NCBI RefSeq assembly: GCF_900091585.1
Contig: NZ_FMHT01000003.1
Span: 2,527,501 to 2,591,500, forward strand
DNA length: 64,000 nucleotides
Source of the DNA: Micromonospora nigra
GTDB lineage: Bacteria; Actinomycetota; Actinomycetes; Mycobacteriales; Micromonosporaceae
Direction: 5' to 3'
The first letter of the stretch is position 1, and each line of letters begins with the position of its first letter. Shown in pieces: positions 44,831-52,329 of the stretch. Both the position numbers and the translations under genes were made by a program. Under the pieces are notes generated by a model. The model was given only the letters and a program-made list of their open reading frames with translations, did not search any database and was not told where the DNA came from.

Positions 44831-44852
44831 GTACAGCAGCGAAGTACAGCAA
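44831..44852. promoter_or_regulatory. Pair of GTACAGCA 9-mers, candidate arm site (right, unit A)
   Basis: Direct copies GTACAGCAG and GTACAGCAA start at 44831 and 44844, again 13 bases apart. They lie about 85 bases inside the right att core. Confidence 0.6.
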
Positions 44853-45028
44853 CCGTGCGACCCGTACCCGACCGAAACGAACGCCAGCAGGCCGGTTGAC
44901 CTCGGACGACATGCCATCCGACCGGCTCGCCGAGAGTTCGGGACGAAGAGGTCGTCGGCTCGAATCCGGCCACCCCGACCGAGGTCAGGGGCCACTCTCC
45001 ATCGATGAGAGTGGCCCCTGATGCATTC

Positions 45029-45050
45029 GTACAGCAGTCGCGTACGGCAG
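45029..45050. promoter_or_regulatory. Pair of GTAC(A/G)GCAG 9-mers, candidate arm site (left, unit B)
   Basis: Copies GTACAGCAG and GTACGGCAG start at 45029 and 45042, 13 bases apart, in the same place relative to the core as at the left end of unit A. Confidence 0.55.
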
Positions 45051-45056
45051 CGGCGG

Positions 45057-45086
45057 TCACCGCAGGCTCTCCCCCAGGCGCTTGAG
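45057..45086 (-). pseudogene. Integrase remnant, last codons only
   Basis: The minus strand encodes LKRLGESLR followed by TGA, exactly as at the end of the unit A integrase. Upstream (rightwards) the match stops at 45086 and unrelated sequence begins. Unit B therefore once had its own integrase gene and lost it by deletion with a breakpoint here. Confidence 0.85.
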
Positions 45087-45124
45087 CGCAGGCGATCCGG
45101 CCGGCGGTCGCGCGCATCGACGGT

Positions 45125-45604
45125 TCACCGCATCTTGTGGACTGCGTAGACGATCTCCTGCCGCAACAGCGCCGCCTCCTCGTCACGGTCGCACAGCAGC
45201 AGCACCTTGAACGGGCTGCCCTTGCCCTCCGGCTGGCCGAGCGGGCTCGCCCAGTGACGAACGGCTTGATACAGGATTCGGAATAACGTGTGCTGATCCT
45301 CGACACTGCTCGACAGCAACTGGGGCGCGTTCTCGACCACGATCAGGTACCCGTCCGCCGGTAACCAGTTCAGATCACGAAGGCAGTCGGACAACGCATC
45401 CCAGTTCCAGCCGAAGTAGCCAGGAAAGAGGAGCGCGTCGGAGAACTCGTAGAGGGCGTGGTCCGCATCCGTCATCCTCGTTCCGTCAAGGTGGGCAACG
45501 ACGAACCTGCCCGTTGCCGGTAGCACAGCGGCGAGCTCCACCGGGGCACTGCCCGAGCAGACCGCGAGCTGGTCAGTGGAGCCGCTCCACCAGCCGTTCA
45601 TCAT
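45125..45604 (-). CDS. Barstar-family ribonuclease inhibitor
   Basis: The 159-residue protein has a barstar-like domain in its C-terminal two thirds: FVVAHLDGTRMTDADHALYEFSDALLFPGYFGWNWDALSDCLRDL (from about residue 34), YLIVVENA, and FKVLLLCD. The FPGYFGWNWDALSDCL block is the diagnostic part of the family. Barstars bind and block barnase-type ribonucleases. No ribonuclease gene is visible, so it is an orphan immunity gene or protects against an element encoded elsewhere. The ATG at 45604 overlaps the stop of a short upstream frame (ATGA). Confidence 0.85.
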   Translation of the reverse strand: MMNGWWSGSTDQLAVCSGSAPVELAAVLPATGRFVVAHLDGTRMTDADHALYEFSDALLFPGYFGWNWDALSDCLRDLNWLPADGYLIVVENAPQLLSSSVEDQHTLFRILYQAVRHWASPLGQPEGKGSPFKVLLLCDRDEEAALLRQEIVYAVHKMR

Positions 45605-45783
45605 TCAGCCCCATCACGATCGCCGTAGTTCACGACCTCAGCGGCCTCGTGCACGCCGTGCCCCATGGCCTTCAGTCTGCCCGGGAGGCAGCACAGCACG
45701 ACGGGCAGGCCCTCGACCGATTGACTGGGTGTGCCGCGATCAGCGCGCTGAGGCGTCGCGCAGTTGGCGGTCGGGTGTCGCAT
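45601..45783 (-). pseudogene. Truncated ORF upstream of barstar
   Basis: The last about 40 codons (VEGLPVVLCCLPGRLKAMG, then HGVHEAAEVVNYGDRDGAE) look like the end of a real protein and are coupled to barstar by an ATGA overlap. Upstream the frame degrades into sequence without protein character just before the left end of the IS3 element at 45803. The 5' part was probably lost during or after the IS insertion. I cannot name the family. Confidence 0.5.
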
Positions 45784-45832
45784 ATCAGCCGACGGAGGAC
45801 ACTGAGTTCCCCCCGCTTCGATGGAGCGGTGG

Positions 45833-46759
45833 TTACCTGCTGCCGGCTGGTGCAGGGGTGGCGATAGTTGGTTCGGCTGGGTTGTGCTGGCGGGTGTGCC
45901 AGGCGGTTTCGTGCTCGTCGGGGCTGAGGTAGCCCAGTTCCTTCTGAATGCGGCGAGTGTTGTACCAGCCGTCGATGTAGGCGAAGATCGCGTTCTCGGC
46001 CTCGTCGCGGGTCCGCCACGATGTGCGGTAGACGAGTTCGATCTTCAGTGTCGACCAGAAGTTCTCCATGAGCGCGTTGTCGAACGAGTCGCCGACGGAG
46101 CCCATCGACGGCAGGATCCCGTTGTCCTGTAAGCGTTCCGCGAAGCGGAACGACGTGTAGTTCGATCCCCTGTCGCTGTGGTGGATCAACTGGCCGTCGC
46201 GGACGTCGCGCGACCAGATGCCGTATTCGAGGGCGGCGAGGATCAGGTCGGTGTCGCAGCGGTCGGAGGTCTTCCAGCCGACGATCCGGCGGGAGAAGGC
46301 GTCCCGGACCGCTGCCAACCAGAACACCCCTTCGCCGCAGGGGATGCGGGTGGCGTCGGCGACCCAGAGCCGGTTCGGCCCGGTCGCGGTGAACTGCCGG
46401 TTGACCAGGTCCGGCGCCGGCGTCGCCCGAGGGTCCTGTCGGGTGCAGCCGCCCCGCCAGCCGCGACGCAGGAACGCGCCCTGCCAGCCCTGTTGCGCCA
46501 TCAGTCGTTCCACCCGCTTGCGGCCCACGCGAATGCCGTCGCGGCGTAGCTGCCGGTGCACCCGGTCCGCACCGTAGGTGTGCCCGGACGCCTCCCAGAT
46601 CTCGTGGATGTTGGAGATCAGGCCCAGGTCGACCACGTCGCGGTCGCAGGGCTGTTCGGCCTGCTTGAGCCACGCGTAGTACGTCGAGGCGCCGATGTTC
46701 AGGACCCGTAGCAGGAGCGCGACCGCGAACTGGTCACGGTGTTCATAAATGAACGTCAT
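45833..46759 (-). CDS. IS3-family transposase OrfB (DDE integrase core)
   Basis: The 308-residue protein has an HTH_21-type segment (SGHTYGADRVHRQLRRDGIRVGRKRVERLM) and an rve catalytic core with D in WVADATRI, D in HHSDRGSNYTS, and E in NALMENFWSTLKIE. It ends with the typical YNTRRIQKELGYLSPDEHE. All three acidic residues are present, so it appears functional. The ATG overlaps the orfA stop by four bases (ATGA); IS3 elements often make a fused product by frameshifting here. Confidence 0.94.
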   Translation of the reverse strand: MTFIYEHRDQFAVALLLRVLNIGASTYYAWLKQAEQPCDRDVVDLGLISNIHEIWEASGHTYGADRVHRQLRRDGIRVGRKRVERLMAQQGWQGAFLRRGWRGGCTRQDPRATPAPDLVNRQFTATGPNRLWVADATRIPCGEGVFWLAAVRDAFSRRIVGWKTSDRCDTDLILAALEYGIWSRDVRDGQLIHHSDRGSNYTSFRFAERLQDNGILPSMGSVGDSFDNALMENFWSTLKIELVYRTSWRTRDEAENAIFAYIDGWYNTRRIQKELGYLSPDEHETAWHTRQHNPAEPTIATPAPAGSR

Positions 46760-47091
46760 GACCGTCGCCGGGTCGGGTCGAGCTCCGCCGCGAAATACGC
46801 GCTCGCCGCTTTCAGGATCTCGTTCGCCCGCCGCAGCTCAGCGACTTCCCGGCGCAGCCGCCGGTTCTCCTCGGCCATCTCGCTGGTGGGCCGGTCATGA
46901 CGCTCACCAGCGTCGGCCTCGGCCTGACGGATCCAGTTCCGCAACGCCTCGTGATGCACGCCCAACTGCTCGGCCAGGCGCCGGATCACGGGCTTGGGGT
47001 CCGAATCGAGGTACAAGCGCACAGCGCGCTGGCGCAACTCATCGGGGTACTTCTTCGGTGCTGCCACGGACGACTTCCTCCCCACGGCCAT
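46756..47091 (-). CDS. IS3-family transposase OrfA (HTH and leucine zipper)
   Basis: The 111-residue protein begins with a helix-turn-helix (KKYPDELRQRAVRLYLDSDPKPVIRRLAEQLGVHHEALRNWIRQ, from about residue 11), which binds the element ends. A Leu/Glu/Arg coiled coil follows (MAEENRRLRREVAELRRANEILKAASAYFAAELD). The ATG at 47091 gives the usual start; earlier codons run into the inverted repeat. Confidence 0.93.
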   Translation of the reverse strand: MAVGRKSSVAAPKKYPDELRQRAVRLYLDSDPKPVIRRLAEQLGVHHEALRNWIRQAEADAGERHDRPTSEMAEENRRLRREVAELRRANEILKAASAYFAAELDPTRRRS

Positions 47092-47133
47092 CAGACCATG
47101 ATCAAGAAGCTCCATGAAAGCGGGGGTGGCTCA

Positions 47134-48310
47134 AGCCTGTGCGAGAGGCGCCCACCACTGTGTTGTCCGTTTCGCCTGACCGGTGACGTGTCCACGTGTT
47201 CTCGACGCGACCGAGAAGGGCGGACCTCACCAGCATGGCAGCGAAGAAGCGATCGGTCATCGGTGGTGTCGACACCCACCGCGACACCCACCACGCAGCG
47301 ATCATTGACAGCACCGGGGGTCTCCTCGGCGACGCCGAGTTCCCCGCGACCAGCGACGGCTACGCGGAACTGCTGGCCTGGATGCGTTCCTTCGGCCGCC
47401 TGATCGCCGTCGGGGTCGAGGGCACCGGCAGCTACGGCGCTGGCCTCGCCCGGCACCTGGCCAGTCGCAAGGTCACCGTCGTCGAGGTGGACCGCCCGGA
47501 CCGCAGGACCCGCCGGGCCAAGGGCAAATCCGACCCGATCGACGCCATCGCCGCCGCCCGAGCTACCCTCGCCGGCACCGCCATGGGTATCCCGAAGACC
47601 CGCACCGGCCCGGTCGAAGCCATCCGCGCCCTGCGAGTAGCCCGCCAAGGTGCGGTCAAGGCCCGCACGGCGGCGATCAACCAGATGCGCGGCCTGGTCG
47701 CCGCCGCGCCCGAGCCTCTGCGAGCTGAGCTGACCAAGCTCAGCGTCGCCGTACTGGTCAACCGCTGCACCGCCCTGACCATCGACCCGACCCGCCTCAA
47801 CGACCCGGAACACGCCACCGCAGCCGCCTTGGCCGGACTCGCCCGGCGAGTCGCCGCTCTGACCGGGGAGATCACCACTCTCGACCGGCAGCTGGCACCG
47901 CTGGTCCGCCAGGCCGCACCACGCACCAGCGCCCTGTTCGGCGTCGGCACCGACGTCGCAGCCCAACTGCTCACCACCGCCGGCGACAACCCCGACCGGC
48001 TGCGCTCCGAAGCAGCCCTGGCCCACCTCTGCGGCGCGGCACCCATCCCCGCCAGCTCCGGACGGGTGCGCCGCCACCGCCTCCACCGAGGAGGCGACCG
48101 CGGCGCCAACCACGCCCTACACACCATCGCGCTCTGCCGCCTGCACTACGACCATCGCACCCGCGCCTACCAACAACGACGCATCACCGAAGGCCTCAGC
48201 AAGCAAGAGATCCTGCGCTGCCTCAAGCGCTACATCGTCCGCGACGTCTACACCGCCCTACGCGCAGACTTCGCCGCCCTCACCCCTTGACCTCCATAGG
48301 AGCATCGGGA
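47134..48310 (+). mobile_element. IS110-family insertion sequence (ends approximate)
   Basis: The element comprises the transposase gene at 47235 with about 100 bases of upstream non-coding sequence and a short downstream end near TTGACCTCCATAGGAGCATC. IS110 elements lack inverted repeats and carry a bridge RNA in the non-coding end, so boundaries cannot be fixed by eye. The left end directly abuts the IS3 inverted repeat at 47133 and may be truncated by it. Confidence 0.7.
47235..48290 (+). CDS. IS110-family transposase (DEDD recombinase)
   Basis: The 351-residue protein has the RuvC-like N-terminal domain with D in GGVDTHRDTHHAA, E in VGVEGTGSYGAGLARHL and D in KGKSDPIDAIAAA. The C-terminal Tnp_20 domain has LFGVGTDVAAQLL and CGAAPIPASSGRVRRHRLHRGGDRGANHALH, including the catalytic Ser region. 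It is full length and likely functional. The ATG at 47235 follows an AGAAGG-type site at a distance. Confidence 0.95.
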   Translation: MAAKKRSVIGGVDTHRDTHHAAIIDSTGGLLGDAEFPATSDGYAELLAWMRSFGRLIAVGVEGTGSYGAGLARHLASRKVTVVEVDRPDRRTRRAKGKSDPIDAIAAARATLAGTAMGIPKTRTGPVEAIRALRVARQGAVKARTAAINQMRGLVAAAPEPLRAELTKLSVAVLVNRCTALTIDPTRLNDPEHATAAALAGLARRVAALTGEITTLDRQLAPLVRQAAPRTSALFGVGTDVAAQLLTTAGDNPDRLRSEAALAHLCGAAPIPASSGRVRRHRLHRGGDRGANHALHTIALCRLHYDHRTRAYQQRRITEGLSKQEILRCLKRYIVRDVYTALRADFAALTP

Positions 48311-48446
48311 TGGCAACACCGCGCGAGGGCTGCTGCCGCCAGCTTTAAGCAGGGTGGCTGGGGGCCTATGCAGCGGCGCGGCTCGCCGGTGGAGGCGGGA
48401 TGCTCGGCGGTCTCCTGCTTTTCCCATAGCGCTAGGTGTCGACACA

Positions 48447-48475
48447 ATTCGAGCCCCGCTTTGCGGGGCCCGAAT
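48447..48475. terminator. GC-rich hairpin after the SecB-like gene
   Basis: Arms ATTCGAGCCCCGC and GCGGGGCCCGAAT (one mismatch) enclose a TTT loop, 21 bases beyond the SecB-like stop in the direction of that operon. It probably ends the toxin-antitoxin-chaperone transcript and shields it from the IS110 side. Confidence 0.75.
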
Positions 48476-48496
48476 CGCATTGTTTCTAAAGAGAAA

Positions 48497-49063
48497 TCAA
48501 GACTTGGCAGCTCGTTTGGGTGCCCTCTTGCGAGGTGGCGCTTTAGCGCCAATAGCCCGAGGCTCCTCCGGGGTCGTCGATGAATCCGGATAGGGCAGTT
48601 TGAAGGTCGCAAGAGTCAAAGGTGGCAGGCCCATTCGCGAGCTCATGCTCTGCACGAACTCCCTAGCGTAGGGGTAGAGGGCGATAGTGCCTGTCGTCTT
48701 CGAAAATGAGTAAAGTTCTGCGCCTTCGGGAGGATTTCTTCCGTTGACATCGAGTCGGTAGAGGCTGCCGAGCTTAAAGGCTATCGTAGCAAGTTTCCTT
48801 GGCTGCGCGTCCTCGCTGGAGATTCCGTCAACGAGCTCTTGGATCTCAACCTCGTATTCGATCTCCAGGATAAAGAAATCGTCACCCTCGTCATAAGAAA
48901 AGGAGGGGGTCATTTCGAGATGCCAGGTCAAGTCATTCCCCTCTTCGGGGAAATGCTCGAAGTTGAGCTGAGCGTTGAAGAGACGCACGTCTGCAATGTC
49001 GGCCATTGCTGCGACGCGAGAAGCCTCACGCTGTGCTCTCGCGAGGTCGAAATCTTCGCTCAC
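48497..49063 (-). CDS. SecB-like chaperone of a toxin-antitoxin-chaperone system
   Basis: The 188-residue protein has the SecB beta-sheet core (VRLFNAQLNFEHF, HLEMTPSFSYDEGDDFFILEIEYEVEI). Its C-terminal helix LYPYAREFVQSMSSRMGLPPLTLATFKLP aligns closely with the FPYARE...FPQLNLAP signature of SecB. A Lys/Arg/Ala-rich tail follows. Classical SecB is absent from most actinobacteria; M. tuberculosis has Rv1957, which guards the antitoxin HigA1 in a TAC system. The GTG start overlaps the HigA-like stop by four bases (GTGA), and the toxin gene is further upstream, giving the same gene order. Confidence 0.85.
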   Translation of the reverse strand: MSEDFDLARAQREASRVAAMADIADVRLFNAQLNFEHFPEEGNDLTWHLEMTPSFSYDEGDDFFILEIEYEVEIQELVDGISSEDAQPRKLATIAFKLGSLYRLDVNGRNPPEGAELYSFSKTTGTIALYPYAREFVQSMSSRMGLPPLTLATFKLPYPDSSTTPEEPRAIGAKAPPRKRAPKRAAKS

Positions 49064-49572
49064 AGTGCTCCCACAAGCCGAGTACGAGAAGAATCGAGAT
49101 GTGCAACGGGCGCAGCAGGAGCACTGCTGCGCCAATTGCGGGCGGTCGAAGTAATCGGAGCGGGAGGTCTCGCATCCTTCAGGCGCGTAGAAGCCGGCGA
49201 CCTGGAGTAAAAGCGGGCTTCGCACCACGGCGAGTCGTGAGGCATATCAATCGCAACCACAAGCCTCGCCGTAACAGCGCGCGCGTATCTCTGAAGCGTC
49301 GAAAGCTGAGGATCGACGTTCCCGTTTTCCAGATCAGAGACAGCGGACTGAGTCGTTTCCATCCGCTCGGCGACCTTTTTCTGACTGATTCGCAGGTCTC
49401 GGCGGACCTTCACGAGCCGACGAAGGAGAGCTTGGCGAAGCGCGACGTCTTCAAGGGAGGCCGCAAAGCTGGGGCTTCTCGAAGCGGCCTCCGCCAAGAC
49501 CTCGCCCAGCTCATCGTAGTCGTCGTCCGGGTCGAGCACATCGGGGTTGGTCTTCTCGATCACGTTCGACAT
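49060..49572 (-). CDS. higA: HigA-like antitoxin (XRE helix-turn-helix) with C-terminal extension
   Basis: The 170-residue protein has an acidic N terminus, an XRE domain (LVKVRRDLRISQKKVAERMETTQSAVSDLENGNVDP, residues 53 to 88), and a C-terminal extension of about 65 residues starting IDMPHDSPWCEARFY. In TAC systems such an extension is the chaperone-addiction region that SecB must hold for the antitoxin to fold. It may repress the operon through its HTH. It is coupled to the SecB-like gene and lies 138 bases after the toxin gene; an inverted repeat in that gap could be a second operator. Confidence 0.85.
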   Translation of the reverse strand: MSNVIEKTNPDVLDPDDDYDELGEVLAEAASRSPSFAASLEDVALRQALLRRLVKVRRDLRISQKKVAERMETTQSAVSDLENGNVDPQLSTLQRYARAVTARLVVAIDMPHDSPWCEARFYSRSPASTRLKDARPPAPITSTARNWRSSAPAAPVAHLDSSRTRLVGAL

Positions 49573-49644
49573 GAGGATCCCCCTGCTTCAGAAGCGGGTG
49601 ACTGCGGCCGGTCATGGTCATACGAGGCGTAACGACGGTGTCCG

Positions 49645-49664
49645 CTATCGGTTACGACCGATAG
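49645..49664. promoter_or_regulatory. Inverted repeat between toxin and antitoxin genes, candidate HigA operator
   Basis: CTATCGGT and ACCGATAG are perfect 8-base arms separated by TACG. The repeat lies 73 bases upstream of the antitoxin start, in a gap of 138 bases that is unusually long for a toxin-antitoxin pair. Confidence 0.6.
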
Positions 49665-49710
49665 TACAGTCCAGAGGTCGGGCATGCTACACGAATCTTT
49701 GCGGCCCGCC

Positions 49711-50070
49711 CTACTTGCCGCCCCGCTTGCGCCAGGCGTCCATACGCTGACGCGCCAGGTCGAGGTCCGACTTGCGGGCCTTCTCCTGGTTCTTGTAGAC
49801 GCAGAGCGTCACGATCACGTACTTGGGGCCATCTTGGAAGAAGTACGCCCGGTACGGGTTGTTACGCACGTGGGTCCGGAACTCAAGCAGGCCCTTGCCC
49901 ACGGCCTTGATCTCACCTCGGTTCTCCAGCCCGTGCTCGTAGCGCCTGAACAGGTCACCAAGGGCAGCTTGGCCCTCCTCCTCCAGGGCGAAAAACTCCT
50001 CACGTGCCACGGGGTTCCCGGTCTCTGACTTGTAAAACCGCACCCGCCGCACGCGGGGAGAGTCGTACAC
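49711..50070 (-). CDS. higB: HigB-like toxin (RelE/ParE superfamily, Gp49-like)
   Basis: The 119-residue protein shows the Gp49/HigB pattern: VRFYKSETGNPVAREEFFALEE at the N terminus, KAVGKGLLEFRTHVRNNPYRAYFF in the middle, and YVIVTLCVYKNQEKARKSDLDLARQRMDAWRKR at the C terminus. The many Lys/Arg residues and the FRTH...YRAYFF strands fit an mRNA-cleaving ribosome-dependent endonuclease. It is the first gene of the operon, as in HigB1-HigA1-SecB of M. tuberculosis. The start is GTG 50070. Confidence 0.88.
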   Translation of the reverse strand: MYDSPRVRRVRFYKSETGNPVAREEFFALEEEGQAALGDLFRRYEHGLENRGEIKAVGKGLLEFRTHVRNNPYRAYFFQDGPKYVIVTLCVYKNQEKARKSDLDLARQRMDAWRKRGGK

Positions 50071-50370
50071 CGGTTCGACTCCCTTCTGGCTTCATTGCCC
50101 AGGGGTGGGGAAGGGGAAGGTCTTCGCAGGTCTTGCCGCTGAGGGGAGATCGAAGTGTAGTCGGGACGTGACGAACTGTCAGCTTTGGCGCGCGCGGAGG
50201 TTCATGAGACACGAGTGTCGACGTGTAGCGAACCCGACACGCCGTGGGAGCGGGCACAGGGCTCCCTGGCGCGCCTGGCAACCGCCGGGGAGCCTAGCTA
50301 GTGACGGAAGTCCGACCGCCGGCGCCCGGGAATGGCAGGCGCAGGCGGCACGGGCTCCATCGCGCGATCG
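50071..50370. other. 300-bp promoter region of the toxin operon
   Basis: No gene-like frame is present. The stretch must contain the leftward promoter for higB and the end of the ImmA transcript. I see no strong hairpin; a G-rich tract lies at 50101 to 50120. Confidence 0.4.
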
Positions 50371-51525
50371 CTACTTAACGAGCTTCAGCACGGGCCGCAT
50401 CTGATCCATGCCAAGCAGACTCCTCACCCAAGGCGTTGGCCAGGAGAGATCTTCCGCTAGCTCTGCAACGGTGAGACCCTGCTTCCTGGCGAGGGCGAAG
50501 GCATGAGAGAGCATGGCGGGCTGCTCGCCTGTGTAGGCAGCAATGGATTCACCTCGGAAGCCTGGTTGCTCACTGACCGCTTGGAGGCGCTGAAACGCGC
50601 GGCTCGCGGCGGAGTCGGAGAGGAGGCCGACCTCTCGCGAACGATAGAGAAGTGACTTCACCGATACTCCCCAGGTCAACTGAAGATCCGCGAGCTGGCC
50701 TAGGTCTACCCGCTTGGGTAGCTGCGGGATAATGCTTTCACGTGGAGTTAAGAACTCGGCAGCAAATGCATCGGCTTCGCGCTCCTGCTGTAGGTCGCCG
50801 GGAACCGCCTCCCCGTGCAGAACGATGTGCCCCAATTCGTGAGCAGCACTAAATCGGTGTCGATATACGTTGTCCGCTCTGTTGGGGGTTAGAACGATTA
50901 TCGGTCGAGGGGTAGCCGAGGTTGAAAAGGCGTCCACTGAACGGGCGTCCGGATCTGGAGGTGGTGTAGTTGCCACTATTCCGTGAGACTCGATGCGGCG
51001 TACGAGATGGGAGATTGGTCCGTCGCCCAGCCCCCAAGCTTGACGGACAATACGGGCGGCCATGCGTGGCTCACGTATCGTCTCAGGCATTTCAGGCAGA
51101 TTCACCGGAGGGAGCTGAACGCGGCGTTCGAGGGCGTTAGACAACTCCCACACAATCTCGGTAAAGGAGACGGCCTTCGCTCTTTGATATGAGCGAGTGG
51201 CGCGGAGGCTTCGAAAGTGTGCCTTGGATGCGTCAAGCCTCGCATGCGGTCGGCCTGCCAGGAAGAACGAGGTTGGTACTCCGAGCTTTTCCCCCATCCG
51301 GGATATGAGTTCGGGCCGTGGCCTCGAAACGCCCAACTCGTACTGTCCTACAGCTGCTGATGTGACCCCGATCTCCTCCGCGAGTCTGCTTTTCGTCCAC
51401 CCCGCAAGTTGGCGTGCTTGCGTGAGCCGGCTCCCATCAAAGGCATGGTTAATGCCCGAGGCGGAGACGTTGCCCCGCCTCGGGCGATCCGTCTGAACAA
51501 GGGTGAGTTGCTCGAAATCCTTCAT
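50371..51525 (-). CDS. XRE-ImmA/IrrE fusion: HTH regulator with zinc metallopeptidase
   Basis: The 384-residue protein has an N-terminal XRE helix-turn-helix (RLTQARQLAGWTKSRLAEEIGVTSAAVGQYELG, about 33 to 65). A Peptidase_M78 domain follows with HELGH (His229, Glu230, His233) and a third ligand in QEREADAFAAEFLTPRE (Glu250). Proteins of this type cleave or sense repressors and are frequent in mobile elements and toxin-antitoxin or phage-response modules. It lies 33 bases after an unknown gene on the same strand, so the two form an operon. Confidence 0.92.
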   Translation of the reverse strand: MKDFEQLTLVQTDRPRRGNVSASGINHAFDGSRLTQARQLAGWTKSRLAEEIGVTSAAVGQYELGVSRPRPELISRMGEKLGVPTSFFLAGRPHARLDASKAHFRSLRATRSYQRAKAVSFTEIVWELSNALERRVQLPPVNLPEMPETIREPRMAARIVRQAWGLGDGPISHLVRRIESHGIVATTPPPDPDARSVDAFSTSATPRPIIVLTPNRADNVYRHRFSAAHELGHIVLHGEAVPGDLQQEREADAFAAEFLTPRESIIPQLPKRVDLGQLADLQLTWGVSVKSLLYRSREVGLLSDSAASRAFQRLQAVSEQPGFRGESIAAYTGEQPAMLSHAFALARKQGLTVAELAEDLSWPTPWVRSLLGMDQMRPVLKLVK

Positions 51526-51558
51526 GCTGTGCCGATCGGGTTGCCATTGTCGTCTCTG

Positions 51559-52299
51559 CTAGCGGGCAAGTTCTCCCGAGTCACCGGGGAAGCCGAGCGG
51601 GGGCAGATCGCCCTCGTTGAACCGGGGGGTAGCCGCGGGCTGGCTGACCGGCACGTTGATCGGGCCGCTCCGGCGGAAGCTGAGCAACGCATGCGAGACG
51701 GGCAGTTCCTCGGGATCCTGCCTCCAAGCGAGAGTTCCGTCGGCCTCCATCATGGCTTCGCCCCACCATGCCTTCAGAAGGCCGGAGTGGGCGTGCGAGA
51801 CGTAAGGCACGTAGATGACCTTGGTCTGAGGTGCCAGGTAGATCAACTCAGGCCGCTTCAAGACGGGCGTCTCCGAGAGATCCTCCGGACTGAAGAGGCT
51901 AAAAAGGTCGGCGGCCGGAGCGGCGGCGGCAAGCATCGCGGAGAGTTCCCTGGCGACCTTGGTCGTCAGCCTCGCCTTGCTGGCAGGGACCGACAGGCTG
52001 TCCGCATGCCTGAACGGCAGAAGCAGGCGGCCGTTCACGACCATCAGGTTGTAGCAAGCGCGAGGCGGCCGGAACCGCTGCGCACCGGGCACCTTGCTCA
52101 GCTGCAGCTCGACCTCCTGATGGACCTTCGGCCACATCCCGCCGTAGGGCTGCTTGGTGTCCAGGCCAGACATCTGCTGAATGAGCACAGCTCGGCCCTG
52201 AGACTGAACGAGGGCGTCAACCAACCGGTGCTGGACATCGGTCGCCTGCGGGCCGAAGTTCTGCTGAGCCCAGTGCGACGCCGCCGGTTCCTGGAGCAT
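51559..52299 (-). CDS. Unknown 246-residue protein paired with XRE-ImmA
   Basis: The protein begins MLQEPAASHWAQQNFGPQ and contains VHQEVELQLSKVPGAQRFRPPRACYNLMVVNGRLLLPFRHAD, IYLAPQTKVIYVPYVSHAHSGLLKAWWGEA, and a Pro-rich end. The strand-rich middle and conserved-looking aromatic segments suggest a globular enzyme or sensor, but no catalytic motif is clear. Being first in the operon with XRE-ImmA, it may be the target or the effector that the metallopeptidase controls. I found no family name for it. Confidence 0.75.
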   Translation of the reverse strand: MLQEPAASHWAQQNFGPQATDVQHRLVDALVQSQGRAVLIQQMSGLDTKQPYGGMWPKVHQEVELQLSKVPGAQRFRPPRACYNLMVVNGRLLLPFRHADSLSVPASKARLTTKVARELSAMLAAAAPAADLFSLFSPEDLSETPVLKRPELIYLAPQTKVIYVPYVSHAHSGLLKAWWGEAMMEADGTLAWRQDPEELPVSHALLSFRRSGPINVPVSQPAATPRFNEGDLPPLGFPGDSGELAR

Positions 52300-52329
52300 G
52301 CAACCTCCACGAGGGACATGACTTTCCTT

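Larger units (their letters stand above)
43676..44979. repeat. 1.3-kb duplicated right-end module, copy A
   Basis: From 43676 to 44970 the sequence is repeated at an offset of 8969 bases (52645 to 53939). Every encoded small protein is identical, and I found no difference in the stretches I compared. After one C/T mismatch at 44971, identity continues to 44979. The module contains the GntR gene, three small coupled genes, two arm-site 9-mers and the att core. Confidence 0.92.
44936..45086. other. Internal attachment region, att core 2 plus left flank of unit B
   Basis: The 151 bases match 37607 to 37757 with five differences, including C for T in the T loop. They comprise the tRNA-Pro 3' end, the long hairpin, the arm-site pair and the last integrase codons. 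The first 44 bases serve as the right end of unit A and the left end of unit B. Confidence 0.9.
45803..47133 (-). mobile_element. IS3-family insertion sequence, 1331 bp
   Basis: Terminal inverted repeats of 25 bases (45803 to 45827 and 47109 to 47133) match at 20 positions and begin TGAG. Between them lie orfA and orfB of an IS3 element. The flanking triplets (CAC on the left, AGC on the right) do not match, so no target duplication remains, which suggests a later deletion or recombination on one side. Confidence 0.88.

Noticed and set aside
44936..44979. A second tRNA-Pro gene at the internal att core
   Set aside because: Only the 3' half of the tRNA is present; the acceptor 5' strand and D arm are missing, as expected for an att site.
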